Below, one piece after another: positions 15,392-23,691 of a DNA stretch of 27,558 nt. Location: assembly GCA_004555765.1 (NCBI GenBank), contig SFHG01000024.1, forward strand, positions 1-27,558, written 5' to 3'. A program made the translations under genes and the position numbers. Source of the stretch: Bacteroidales bacterium (GTDB taxonomy: Bacteria > Bacteroidota > Bacteroidia > Bacteroidales > Porphyromonadaceae). The notes below the pieces were generated by a model that did not search any database, was not told the DNA's origin, and saw only the letters and a program-made list of their open reading frames with translations. Within the stretch, counting starts at the first letter, position 1, and every line of letters starts with the position of its first letter.

Positions 15392-16110
15392 AAGAAATAG
15401 ACCTTATCCTCTCCCCGCTCCTCATCCCCGCCTACCCGGCATTGGAAGGGGAAACCGTCTACGTCGTCGCCGACATCCTTCGTGCTTCGACCACCATAAT
15501 CACCGCGTTCCAAAACGGCGCAAAGCGCATCTACCCCCTCGAAACGGTTCCCGAGGCTGAGGAAAAAGCGGCAAAGGGGTACCTCGTCGGCGCCGAGCGT
15601 GAAGTCCGGAGACTCCCTTTTGCCCGTTTCGGCAACGATCCATTCGAGTACACGACGGAAGCCGTGAAGGGGCAAGAAATCTACTTTACGACCACCAACG
15701 GCACCCGCACCATCAAAGCCTGCTTCTCCGCCAACCCCGATGCCGAAGTGATCGTGGGTGCCTTCTCCAACCTCTCCGCTGTGGCAGACTTTTGCCGTGA
15801 GAAGTCCGTCTACGCCGTCGCCGCAGGCTGGAAGGGGAAAGTCTCTTTGGAGGATGCACTCTTCGGTGCCGCCCTCTATGAGCGACTTAAAGCGACCCAC
15901 CGTCCCTCCTCAGATGCCCTGAGAATGGTCACCCCGCTCTATGATGAAAGCAACCTCATCGAAGCGGTCAAAAAATCCGATCACTACCCGAGGCTCGTCC
16001 GGGCGGAGAAGCTTGAGAGTTTCGAGTACTGCCTCACCCCCGACACCTGCTCTGTCGTACCCGTCGCGCGTCTCTTCTCCGAATCAAAAGAAATCGTCCT
16101 TACGGTATGA
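15388..16110 (+). CDS. comB: Probable 2-phosphosulfolactate phosphatase (ComB family)
   Basis: A 240-residue protein of the ComB fold. Recognisable segments are the N-terminal YVVADILRASTTIITAFQNG, GAKRIYPLETVPEAEEKA, LVGAEREVRRLPFARFGNDP, IYFTTTNGTRTIKAC, VIVGAFSNLSAVADF, AAGWKGKVSLEDALFGAAL and the C-terminal region that carries metal and substrate ligands in the family. The characterised reaction is Mg-dependent removal of phosphate from 2-phospho-3-sulfolactate, an early step of coenzyme M synthesis in methanogens. Many bacteria without coenzyme M carry this family, and the true substrate there is not settled. No ComA, ComC or sulfolactate gene is in the window. It overlaps both neighbours by ATGA, so it is probably translated together with cutC and the LysM gene. 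Confidence 0.85.
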   Translation: MKEIDLILSPLLIPAYPALEGETVYVVADILRASTTIITAFQNGAKRIYPLETVPEAEEKAAKGYLVGAEREVRRLPFARFGNDPFEYTTEAVKGQEIYFTTTNGTRTIKACFSANPDAEVIVGAFSNLSAVADFCREKSVYAVAAGWKGKVSLEDALFGAALYERLKATHRPSSDALRMVTPLYDESNLIEAVKKSDHYPRLVRAEKLESFEYCLTPDTCSVVPVARLFSESKEIVLTV

Positions 16111-17102
16111 AAAAATACGTCCTCCTTATCCTTACTCTTTCCCTCGCTTTCGTCAGCGGATGCAAGACGACCCGCACCGTCGCCACCCGACCCACTGAGA
16201 CACGCCCCAAGCCTGCCTACAATGCCTATATCGAACGAAACGCGGAGCGTGCCCTCGTCAGCCAAAAGATCTACCGAGTACCTGCATCCATAACCTTGGC
16301 ACAAGGACTTTTGGAAAGCGGTGCCGGTACAAGTACACTTGCCTCGCAGGCAAATAACCACTTCGGCATCAAGTGTCACGACTGGCGGGGCGAGAAGTTT
16401 TATCAGAAGGACGACGGTCCGCGGGACTGTTTCCGCGTCTATGACGATATCCAAGGTTCTTTTGACGACCACGGGAAGTTTCTCCGAAACAACAGCCGTT
16501 ATGCTGGGCTCTTCAGCCTCAGTATGGACGACTACAAAGGTTGGGCAAAAGGACTTCAGAGAGCCGGTTATGCCACAGACAAGGGCTATGCCAATAAGCT
16601 CATCAAAATCATAGAGGACTATCAGCTCTACCTCATCACCGACGACAACCCCGACCGTCGCTACGCCTACAACCGTCCCACACAGCCCAAGCGTGAAGTG
16701 AACCGCCAAGGCGCCCCCCTTCGGTACCAAAAGCCTGCCACACGCGACACGGCACCGAAAGACGAGCGTGACGTCTTCATCAGCTACGGTCTGCTCTACG
16801 TCCTCGCCAAGCCCAATGACGACCTTCCCTCCATCGCGCGGGATATGGGTATCTCCGAGCGTGAGCTGCAGCGTTTCAACGATTTTCCGAAAGGCTACCC
16901 CCTCTCCGAAGGCGACATCGTCTACCTCCAGAGAAAACTGCTCAGAGCCGAGCCTCCATTCTATGAGCACACCGTCAAAGTCGGCGAATCCATCCACAGC
17001 ATCGCCCAGACCTACGGCCTCCAGCTCTCCGCGCTCTACGATCTCAACGGCTTAACACCCGACTACGAACCCACGGAAGGCGACATCCTCCGTCTCCGCT
17101 AA
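16107..17102 (+). CDS. Glucosaminidase lipoprotein with two LysM domains
   Basis: A 331-residue exported protein. The lipobox FVSGC puts the acylated Cys at residue 19. A FlgJ/autolysin-type glucosaminidase domain covers about 38-178, with the likely catalytic Glu in LAQGLLESGAGTSTLA (E70), then NNHFGIKC, a DDGPRDCFRVYDD segment and GWAKGLQRAGYATDKGYANK. A Pro/Arg-rich linker leads to a LysM-like domain at about 217-262 (LPSIARDMGISERELQRFND) and a clearer LysM at 286-331 (VKVGESIHSIAQTYGLQLSA). It should cut N-acetylglucosaminyl bonds in peptidoglycan from the outer-membrane side of the periplasm, with LysM binding the glycan. Its start overlaps the comB stop. Two hairpins directly downstream end the operon. 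Confidence 0.9.
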   Translation: MKKYVLLILTLSLAFVSGCKTTRTVATRPTETRPKPAYNAYIERNAERALVSQKIYRVPASITLAQGLLESGAGTSTLASQANNHFGIKCHDWRGEKFYQKDDGPRDCFRVYDDIQGSFDDHGKFLRNNSRYAGLFSLSMDDYKGWAKGLQRAGYATDKGYANKLIKIIEDYQLYLITDDNPDRRYAYNRPTQPKREVNRQGAPLRYQKPATRDTAPKDERDVFISYGLLYVLAKPNDDLPSIARDMGISERELQRFNDFPKGYPLSEGDIVYLQRKLLRAEPPFYEHTVKVGESIHSIAQTYGLQLSALYDLNGLTPDYEPTEGDILRLR

Positions 17103-17105
17103 GGC

Positions 17106-17193
17106 GAGATACGGACCAAAAAACTTTTTTTGGTCGGACCGCGAAACCAAAAAGGTACGTACCAAGGCGGGCGCCTTGGTACGTACCTTTTTT
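17106..17193 (+). terminator. Tandem terminator hairpins ending the mannosidase operon
   Basis: First hairpin: GACCAAAAAA (17114-17123) with TTTTTTGGTC (17126-17135). Second: 21-base arms at 17149-17169 and 17172-17192, exact complements starting AAAAAGGTACGTACC and ending GGTACGTACCTTTTT, with only GG between them, followed by one further T (17193). The second is a very strong intrinsic terminator and would work in both directions. Each arm contains the palindrome GGTACGTACC, which recurs at 6545-6554. Confidence 0.85.
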
Positions 17194-17296
17194 CGTCCCC
17201 CTTCCCGTTTGGTCATCTTTTAGTACCTTTATATGCGAAAAAGAGGGTAGAGATACCCGTAGCGATTTTTCCCCGGCACATAATTTTTACAAGGAT

Positions 17297-18262
17297 ATGA
17301 TAGAACTGTCACTCATTGAACCCATAGCCCCCGAAAAGATAGAGGCAGAGCTTGGTACCCTTACCCCACTGAGACCGACAAATAGAAGCAATAATCTCAT
17401 CTATTCGTTCAGAGGTTACGAAGCCCCCTGCGCCATGCTCGAAGTGGGGCGACTGAGGGAAGAGGCCTTCCGGGTTTTCAAGGCAGGGACGGGGCAACCT
17501 CTGGACATTGACTACCACGATTATGATCCTTCGGGCTACCGCCAGCTCATCGTCTGGGATCCCGCAGCCAAAAAGATCCTTGGCGGGTACCGCTATATTC
17601 TCGGGAAAGAAGCCATCGTACACGGCACGGAGACCAACCTTGCAAGCGAAGAAATCCTCTTCTACTCGGACACCTTCATCACCGAATATCTTCCCTACTG
17701 CATCGAGCTGGGACGCGCTTTCGTCCGCCCCGACCATCAGCAGGCCAACGGTCTTTCTCCAAAATCCCTTTTCACCCTCGATAACCTCTGGGACGGACTC
17801 GGGGCGCTTATCCTGCTGAACCCCGGGTGCAGGTACTTCACCGGCATCGTCAGCATCTTCCGGGAATCCAATCAGAAGTCTCGCGATCTCATCCTCTATT
17901 TTCTCAATACCCACTTCAAAGGCGAACCGGGTCTCATCACCCCACGGGATCCGAGGGGCTACACGACGGACATATCCCGTCTCAAAAGCATCATCAAAGG
18001 CGAGAATAAGAAAGAAGACTCCAAGGCACTTCACCTCGCCGTAAAAGCTCTCGGGGAGAGTGTCCCCCCACTCATCAACGCCTATATGAACCTCTCCGAT
18101 GCCATGCAGGTCTACGGCATCACGCGCGGTATGGGTCCCGTTACATACGAGGACATCGCCATAATGATTCCCATCGGGGAAATCGCAGAGGAGAAAAAGA
18201 AGCGGCATATGGACACCTTCTCGACTTGGCTCGAGCACAACAAAGGCACCAAGCTCTTCTAA
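17297..18262 (+). CDS. glsB: GNAT-type N-acyltransferase, GlsB/OlsB-like (hemolysin-like)
   Basis: A 321-residue protein of the Acetyltransf_5 (OlsB/hemolysin-like) group within the GNAT fold. Visible are LEVGRLREEAFRVFKAGTGQ, DYDPSGYRQLIVWDPAAKKI followed by LGGYRYILG, YCIELGRAFVRPDHQ and SPKSLFTLDNLWDGLG. In Bacteroides, GlsB N-acylates glycine with a 3-hydroxy fatty acyl group from acyl carrier protein, the first step of glycine-lipid synthesis. Relatives make serine or ornithine lipids. The length and Bacteroidota pattern favour GlsB. The O-acyltransferase partner GlsA is not adjacent. The start is supported by an AAGGAT sequence 1 base before the ATG, though spacing is tight. It appears to be a single-gene unit between terminators at 17106-17193 and 18265-18301. 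The amino-acid substrate is inferred. Confidence 0.78.
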   Translation: MIELSLIEPIAPEKIEAELGTLTPLRPTNRSNNLIYSFRGYEAPCAMLEVGRLREEAFRVFKAGTGQPLDIDYHDYDPSGYRQLIVWDPAAKKILGGYRYILGKEAIVHGTETNLASEEILFYSDTFITEYLPYCIELGRAFVRPDHQQANGLSPKSLFTLDNLWDGLGALILLNPGCRYFTGIVSIFRESNQKSRDLILYFLNTHFKGEPGLITPRDPRGYTTDISRLKSIIKGENKKEDSKALHLAVKALGESVPPLINAYMNLSDAMQVYGITRGMGPVTYEDIAIMIPIGEIAEEKKKRHMDTFSTWLEHNKGTKLF

Positions 18263-18264
18263 TC

Positions 18265-18301
18265 AAAAAAGAGGCACGGAACTATCTCCGCGCCTCTTTT
18301 T
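18265..18301. terminator. Bidirectional terminator between glsB and aroK
   Basis: AAAAAGAGGC, one mismatch, then CGGA on the left; TCCG, mismatch, GCCTCTTTTT on the right, with a 6-base loop. A-run and T-run flank the stem, so it can serve both convergent genes. Confidence 0.85.
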
Positions 18302-18317
18302 GTACCGCAGGTCTTCC

Positions 18318-18845
18318 TCAGCCCCGTAGTACGGCCATGATTTCGTCCGCCACGGCTTCGGCGTCTTCCTCCGTCACAAGGGGCGTTGCATCCACGGTAA
18401 AGTGTGCCCTTTGGTAAAAGAGCTCACGATCCGGGAGAGTGAAGCAGACGTACTCGCGGATCTCGTCCTCCGTCTTGCCTGCCACGAGGGGACGCGTCTC
18501 TTTCACCAAAGCGAGGCGACGGACGAGTTCCTCAGGATCGGCACGGAGATAGACGACCGTCGTGCGGTTCATCAAGAGATCCATATTGCCGGGGTATACG
18601 GGGAGCCCCCCTCCCGTAGATAGGACAGCGCCCTGTTTTTGGGTCAGTTCGATGAGGGCGGCTTGCTCCCGCTTGCGGAACTTGTCCACACCGCACGAGG
18701 CAAACATCTCGGAGATGCCCGTGTGGTACCTCCTTTCGATGAAGTCATCCGTGTCGATGAAGTCGAGACCGAGTTTTCGGGCAAGGATTTTGCCCACCGT
18801 GGTCTTACCGACACCACTAAAACCGATAAGGCTGATTGATTTCAT
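18318..18845 (-). CDS. aroK: Shikimate kinase
   Basis: A 175-residue P-loop kinase that phosphorylates shikimate at the 3-hydroxyl with ATP, the fifth step of the shikimate pathway to chorismate, in the cytoplasm. The Walker A motif is GFSGVGKTT (8-16). Shikimate-binding residues lie in DTDDFIERR, FRKREQ and STGGGLPV. The lid region contains TRPLVAG, with the Arg expected to contact ATP. The protein is of normal length and complete. It starts 16 bp after the stop of the helix-hairpin-helix gene on the same strand, so the two are probably cotranscribed. No other aro gene is nearby. Confidence 0.95.
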   Translation of the reverse strand: MKSISLIGFSGVGKTTVGKILARKLGLDFIDTDDFIERRYHTGISEMFASCGVDKFRKREQAALIELTQKQGAVLSTGGGLPVYPGNMDLLMNRTTVVYLRADPEELVRRLALVKETRPLVAGKTEDEIREYVCFTLPDRELFYQRAHFTVDATPLVTEEDAEAVADEIMAVLRG

Positions 18846-18861
18846 ATTCCAAGTCTATTGT

Positions 18862-20742
18862 CTAAAATTTGACCGTCAGCGAGAGATCCGGAAACGTACC
18901 TCCCGGAAGCGTCCCCCGGGTGTAATACAGGTGGGAGACCCGGAAGTTCAGTCGCGCCGTCTCCGTAACCGCATACCTCACCCCACAGGCGAAAAACCAG
19001 CCGGAGTTCCGAAGCATCCGCGTGCCGTACATCATAGGCATATAAGGCGCATATCCGGGTATCACGGAGCCTTTGGATAGGTCGAAGTATTGCGCCGAGA
19101 GGTCTATGGTGAGCGGGTCGTACAGGCACCGGGCGCGCCCGGAGAGGGCAAAGCCCGCTCTCTCTCCCTCAGTCCCCAAGAGGCGGGAGCCCGCCCGCAC
19201 GATGAGCCACTCCCGTATCTGACGCTCGCCTTGAACCGTGAGCGACCAACGTTCCGGTGCGCCTACCTTACTGAAGAAACGGGCATCCGCCATCACGAGT
19301 GTCCGATCTCGGAGGTAGGAGACTTTGGCAGAAAGAAGATGCGAAGCCCTCTCTCCGGCTGTCGTCTTACGGAACCGGTCATAGAAAAGGGTCGCCGTCG
19401 TCCACATCGCCACTTCACCCCGCCACATCAGGCGGATGCCTCTCTCGTCTCTGCCGGTAGACGAGTACCCATCGGGGCGACCGAGCGGAGCATAGTTTCC
19501 CGTCCCGTACCACCGTCCCTGGAGAGTCAGCGTCCCGAGCCTGTCGCTCCATAAGGCAGCGCCGCCTTGGACGGCATACGCCTCTCGTCGGGACGGTATC
19601 ACGCTCTCGAGGAAGACCATCAAGTGGCGTCCCGAGTACCGAAAGTCAGCCGAGGTCAAGAGAGGCATTTCCCGATCCGAGACACGGACTTGGGGCAAAA
19701 GGCGGCTCCCATCCGTCACTTTTCGGTAACGGTACGCCATAGCCGTCAGCCCCAGGTGCAAAGTTTCCCCGCGGTCATACGCAAAGTACCCGCCTATCGT
19801 CTCTCTCCGTGCCGTGTGCCTGTAGCGTCTCTCGCCTGCGTCCCTGTGCAGTCCGCCCGGGTATAGGGTACGGATACGCCCCTCCTCCACCCGCGCGTCC
19901 ACCGGTTCATAGCCCAAGAAAGCCACGAGACTGAACCCGCCCCACTTCCCGCGCCCGGCTATGCCCCGCAAAAAGCCCGTCTCCCGAAACGACCGGTGCG
20001 GACTTAAGCGGGCTTCCCCTCCGGACACCGCTCCCGAGTACTGTAAGGAAGAAAAATAACTGAGCGTCTGTCCCAAGACAAGTCCTTGCCCCGTCGTGAG
20101 ACGAAAGTCGCCCAGTACCGCCCCGAATCCGTCCTTAGTCCAAGAGACGCTCCCCGTCAGGTAGTCGAAAAGTCCCTCTCTAAAGGGGAGCCACGCCTCT
20201 CCCTTGTCTTTTTCGGCGGCGAAGTGCCAGCCCCACTCCTTTTTTGCCCCCTCATAGCGCACCGAGAGAGCGGGCTTTGGGGCATTTGTCCCAAAAGCAA
20301 ACCCGGTGCCGAGAAGCAACTCTTGCTTCGTCCTCACCGGGTAAGCGACCATATAGGGGGAAGTCCCCGCGGTGATAAAAGGCTCGAGGAGGGGGAGGAG
20401 TCCGGTGGACATCCCTTGGACGAGCTTCAGCTCATAGATATTGCGAAAGCCCGAGTGTTGCGATCGGTAGAGCAAGAGGTTACGGATAGCGAAGTCGTCC
20501 AGAAAAGGGAGATCGCCCAACTCTTCGGCAGTCGCCGCATTGATGTCGACAGGATTTCGCAAGAGACGCTCGAGCCTTTCGGCTACCACTTCCCGCTCCT
20601 CTTCTCCCACTATCAGCCCCAGAATCGCTTCCACAGCGCCACTTGCCGGTTCCTGTGCCGCGAGTGGCAGGCTTACCGCCAACACCAGCGAGACAATCAG
20701 CAACCGACTTTTATGGACACTTCCCAATCTTTCACAAAGCAT
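18862..20742 (-). CDS. Helix-hairpin-helix protein with predicted outer-membrane beta-barrel
   Basis: A 626-residue exported protein. Residues 13-30 form a signal peptide (LLIVSLVLAVSLPLAAQ). Residues about 61-125 are a ComEA-like double helix-hairpin-helix region (NPVDINAATAEELGDLP; HSGFRNIYELKLVQGMSTGL). The remaining 500 residues show alternating aromatic and polar strands, many Gly, Tyr and Arg residues, and a final Phe (LSLTVKF), as in outer-membrane barrels. Proteins with this layout are widespread in Bacteroidota, but I know of no established function. The helix-hairpin-helix module normally binds DNA, which is odd at the outer membrane; a role in DNA uptake is a speculative possibility. 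It is followed by aroK at 16 bp, and its upstream region holds the 23-bp-spaced motif array. Confidence 0.75.
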   Translation of the reverse strand: MLCERLGSVHKSRLLIVSLVLAVSLPLAAQEPASGAVEAILGLIVGEEEREVVAERLERLLRNPVDINAATAEELGDLPFLDDFAIRNLLLYRSQHSGFRNIYELKLVQGMSTGLLPLLEPFITAGTSPYMVAYPVRTKQELLLGTGFAFGTNAPKPALSVRYEGAKKEWGWHFAAEKDKGEAWLPFREGLFDYLTGSVSWTKDGFGAVLGDFRLTTGQGLVLGQTLSYFSSLQYSGAVSGGEARLSPHRSFRETGFLRGIAGRGKWGGFSLVAFLGYEPVDARVEEGRIRTLYPGGLHRDAGERRYRHTARRETIGGYFAYDRGETLHLGLTAMAYRYRKVTDGSRLLPQVRVSDREMPLLTSADFRYSGRHLMVFLESVIPSRREAYAVQGGAALWSDRLGTLTLQGRWYGTGNYAPLGRPDGYSSTGRDERGIRLMWRGEVAMWTTATLFYDRFRKTTAGERASHLLSAKVSYLRDRTLVMADARFFSKVGAPERWSLTVQGERQIREWLIVRAGSRLLGTEGERAGFALSGRARCLYDPLTIDLSAQYFDLSKGSVIPGYAPYMPMMYGTRMLRNSGWFFACGVRYAVTETARLNFRVSHLYYTRGTLPGGTFPDLSLTVKF

Positions 20743-20761
20743 AAATCGGGGGGAAAATTTT

Positions 20762-20840
20762 GGTCTGTACCGGAAAAGTTCTTCGGTCTGTACCCGGAGA
20801 AAGGACCGGTCTGTGCGGGAAGAATTTTTTGGTCCGTATC
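20762..20840. repeat. Four-copy motif array with exact 23-bp spacing
   Basis: GGTCTGTACC begins at 20762 and 20785, GGTCTGTGCG at 20808 and GGTCCGTATC at 20831, each exactly 23 bp after the last. The bases between copies are only loosely alike, mostly G/A-rich (CGGAAAAG, CGGAGAAA, GGAAGAAT). The array fills the 98-bp gap between the polA stop and the start of the helix-hairpin-helix gene. Confidence 0.75.
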
Positions 20841-23648
20841 TCAGTGAGCCTCCAACCAGTCACGTCCGACTCCGACATCAACCCGGAGGGGGACACTGAG
20901 TTCGGGGCAGACCCCCTCCATCGTCTCTTTGACCAGAGCGACAAGGCGCTCTTTCTCTCCGGACGGGCAGGTGAAACAGAGTTCGTCATGTACCTGGAGA
21001 AGCATCTTGCTCTCCAAGCCCTCTTCTTTGAGCCGCTCGGCGACACGCACCATGGCGATCTTGATGATGTCGGCCGCCGTGCCCTGTATGGGGGCATTGA
21101 TGGCATTGCGCTCGGCGTTGCCCCGGGCTACGGCATTGGAGTCGTTGATACCCGGGATGTAGCGTCGCCGGCCGAGGAGGGTCTCCACATAGCCGTCTTC
21201 ACGTGCCCCGCGGACAGTGTCGTCCATATAGTCTTTGATACCCGGGAATGAGGCGAAATAGCCGTCTATGATCTCTTTGGCTTCAGTTCTGGAGATGTTG
21301 AGGCGGGAGCTGAGCCCAAAAGCGGAGATACCGTAGTTGATGCCGAAATTCGCTGTCTTGGCCCGCCGTCTTTGTTCGCTCGTAACCTCCTCTTTTGCCA
21401 CACCATAGATGCGGCTCGCGGTCACTGCGTGGATGTCTTCGTCGTTTTTGAAAGCCTCGATCATATGCCGGTCTCCGCTGTAATGTGCCAGGAGCCTCAG
21501 CTCGATCTGCGAGTAGTCCGCACTGACGAAAAGATCTCCATTGGAGGGATTATGCCCTGTGAATGCCTTCCTAAGCTGGCGTCCCTGTTCATCGCGGACA
21601 GGGATGTTTTGGAGGTTGGGATCGGCGCTTGACAGACGTCCCGTGGCTGCGACGGCTTGGTTGTACGTGGTGTGTACCCTGCCGTCTCTCGGATTGATGT
21701 ACCCGGGCAGAGGTTCGACGTAGGTGGAGATGAGTTTATTGAGCCCCCGGTAGTCGAGAATCATCGAGACCGCGGGGTGGAGAGGAGCTATCTTTTGGAG
21801 CGTCTCCTCATTGGTTCGGTACTGACCGGTGCGCGTCTTGGAGGCATTCGATACGAGCTTGAGGTGATCGAAGAGGACTTCGCCCACTTCCTTGGGGGAA
21901 TTGATGTTGAAGCGAAGCCCCACGCTGTCATAGATTTTTTCCTGGAGCGTGCTGAGGTCCTCTTTCATCTCGCGAACCGCCTCACCAAGCAACTTGTCAT
22001 CAAGCCGCACCCCCTCCACCTCCATACCGAAGAGTACTTCCGTCACCGGCATCTCTATGTCGTAAAACAGGTGCTTCAGTGCCTCAGATGCCTCTATCTT
22101 AGACCGCAGATACTCGTAGAGGCGAAGTGTCACGTCTGCGTCCTCTGAGGCATAGGGTGCCACTTCCAATACCGGCACTTGATCCATCGTCTTTTGTTTT
22201 TTGCCCTTGGAACCGATAAGCTTCGTGATGGGTATGGGCTTGTAACCGAGGAGCGTCTCTGAGAGGTCGTCCATATTGTGCCTAAGCTCGGGGCTGATAA
22301 GGTAGTGCGCTACCATAGTGTCCCAGTATGGTCCCGAAGCATACAGACCATACTGGTAGAGAACTTTGAGGTCAAACTTGATGTTTTGCCCCACTTTCAG
22401 AATCTTCGGGTCGGAGAAGACCCGGCGAAACGGTTCGAGAGCGGACTCCACTTCCGCCCTCCCCCGGGGCATCGGGACATAATAGGCCTCGAAAGGCTTA
22501 ATGGAGAAAGAAATCCCCACGATACGATCCCTGAGTGGATCCAGACCCGTGGTCTCGGTGTCGAAAGCCACGACGGGCGACGCGGAAAGCTTACGAACCA
22601 AGTCCTCCGTCTCTTCCTTAGTAAGGATGAGGCGGTAATCGTGCCGGACGGTATCGATCGTATCAAGGTCGGCTGGTGCTTCGCTCGGCAGGACGGAGGC
22701 GAAGGTACGGGCTTCGGTAGGTTCGTCGAAGAGTGAGCGCTTCACGGTCTGCGCGGGTGCGGCAGCCTTCTTGGGCGTATCGGTGCGGAGTTTCTCAAGC
22801 TTGGATCGGAGTTCGAGCTTGGAGTAAATTTCTTCGAGACGCTCCGTGTCCGGCTTGCCCCTCCTCAAGTCTTCGAGAGTGAAATCCACCGGAACCTCTC
22901 TTTCGATCGTCACCAGTGTCTTCGAGCGCATCAATTGATCCCGATTTTCGATAAGGCTGGCTTTGACCGCCTTTTTCTGCACCGAGTCTATCTGCGCATA
23001 GATCCCGTCAATGGTTCCAAATTCTCTCAGAAGCTCGGCCGCAGTCTTCTCGCCCACTTTCGGCACGCCGGGTACGTTGTCCGCCTTGTCACCCATAAGG
23101 GCGAGGAAGTCGATCACCTGACCCGCGCTTTCCAGACCGTGCTTCTCTGCCACTTCCTTGGGTCCGAGATCCTCGTAGATTGCGCCTTTGCCCGGCTTGA
23201 GGATGTGGACGTTCCCCGTGACGAGCTGACCGTAGTCTTTGTCCGGTGTGATCATAAAGACTTCCAGCCCCTTGTACCGCTCCGCAGCCCGATGAGCGAC
23301 GGTGCCGATGACATCATCGGCCTCATAGCCGGGGACTTCGAATATCTTCACGCCCTGCGCCTCTATAATCTCGCGAATGAAAGGCACTCCGAAAGAGATG
23401 GCATCCGGAGTACGCTCACGGTTTGCCTTGTACTCGGGGTACATTTCGTGGCGGAAGGTAGGTCCCTTCGGGTCGAACGCGACCGCAATATACTCCCCCT
23501 CCGAGCGCCTCAAAATGTCGTCAAAGGTATTGAGGAAGCCGACGACCGCACTGGTGTCATCGCCTTGGCTCGTAAGGCGGGGGCGCGAGACGAAGGGAAA
23601 ATAACCGCGGTAAATCAGTGCGTAGGCATCGAGGAGATAGAGTTTCAT
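20841..23648 (-). CDS. polA: DNA polymerase I
   Basis: A 935-residue, three-domain DNA polymerase I used in Okazaki fragment processing and excision repair. The 5' nuclease domain covers about 1-290 (YLLDAYALIYRGYF; VPGYEADDVIG; LMGDKADNVPGVPKVGEKTA). A 3'-5' proofreading domain follows, with an intact DxE motif in VVAFDTETTGLDPL. The polymerase domain has motif A SADYSQIELRLLAH (D711), motif B RRAKTANFGINYG (K764) and motif C QVHDELCF (about 885-892). All catalytic acids seen appear present. The frame is open further upstream to 23846, but the added 66 residues lie over a hairpin and do not resemble the family, so MKLYLLDAYA at 23648 is chosen. The ferredoxin gene lies 145 bp upstream on the same strand, behind a terminator-like hairpin. 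Confidence 0.96.
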   Translation of the reverse strand: MKLYLLDAYALIYRGYFPFVSRPRLTSQGDDTSAVVGFLNTFDDILRRSEGEYIAVAFDPKGPTFRHEMYPEYKANRERTPDAISFGVPFIREIIEAQGVKIFEVPGYEADDVIGTVAHRAAERYKGLEVFMITPDKDYGQLVTGNVHILKPGKGAIYEDLGPKEVAEKHGLESAGQVIDFLALMGDKADNVPGVPKVGEKTAAELLREFGTIDGIYAQIDSVQKKAVKASLIENRDQLMRSKTLVTIEREVPVDFTLEDLRRGKPDTERLEEIYSKLELRSKLEKLRTDTPKKAAAPAQTVKRSLFDEPTEARTFASVLPSEAPADLDTIDTVRHDYRLILTKEETEDLVRKLSASPVVAFDTETTGLDPLRDRIVGISFSIKPFEAYYVPMPRGRAEVESALEPFRRVFSDPKILKVGQNIKFDLKVLYQYGLYASGPYWDTMVAHYLISPELRHNMDDLSETLLGYKPIPITKLIGSKGKKQKTMDQVPVLEVAPYASEDADVTLRLYEYLRSKIEASEALKHLFYDIEMPVTEVLFGMEVEGVRLDDKLLGEAVREMKEDLSTLQEKIYDSVGLRFNINSPKEVGEVLFDHLKLVSNASKTRTGQYRTNEETLQKIAPLHPAVSMILDYRGLNKLISTYVEPLPGYINPRDGRVHTTYNQAVAATGRLSSADPNLQNIPVRDEQGRQLRKAFTGHNPSNGDLFVSADYSQIELRLLAHYSGDRHMIEAFKNDEDIHAVTASRIYGVAKEEVTSEQRRRAKTANFGINYGISAFGLSSRLNISRTEAKEIIDGYFASFPGIKDYMDDTVRGAREDGYVETLLGRRRYIPGINDSNAVARGNAERNAINAPIQGTAADIIKIAMVRVAERLKEEGLESKMLLQVHDELCFTCPSGEKERLVALVKETMEGVCPELSVPLRVDVGVGRDWLEAH

Positions 23649-23691
23649 GGCAGTCGGGATAGGAGGAGTAAATCGGGAGGCAGTTATGCGG

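Noticed and set aside
20762..20840. CRISPR array or plasmid-type iterons
   Set aside because: The 10-base motif and 13-base gaps are far too short for CRISPR, and no replication gene or origin features lie next to it.
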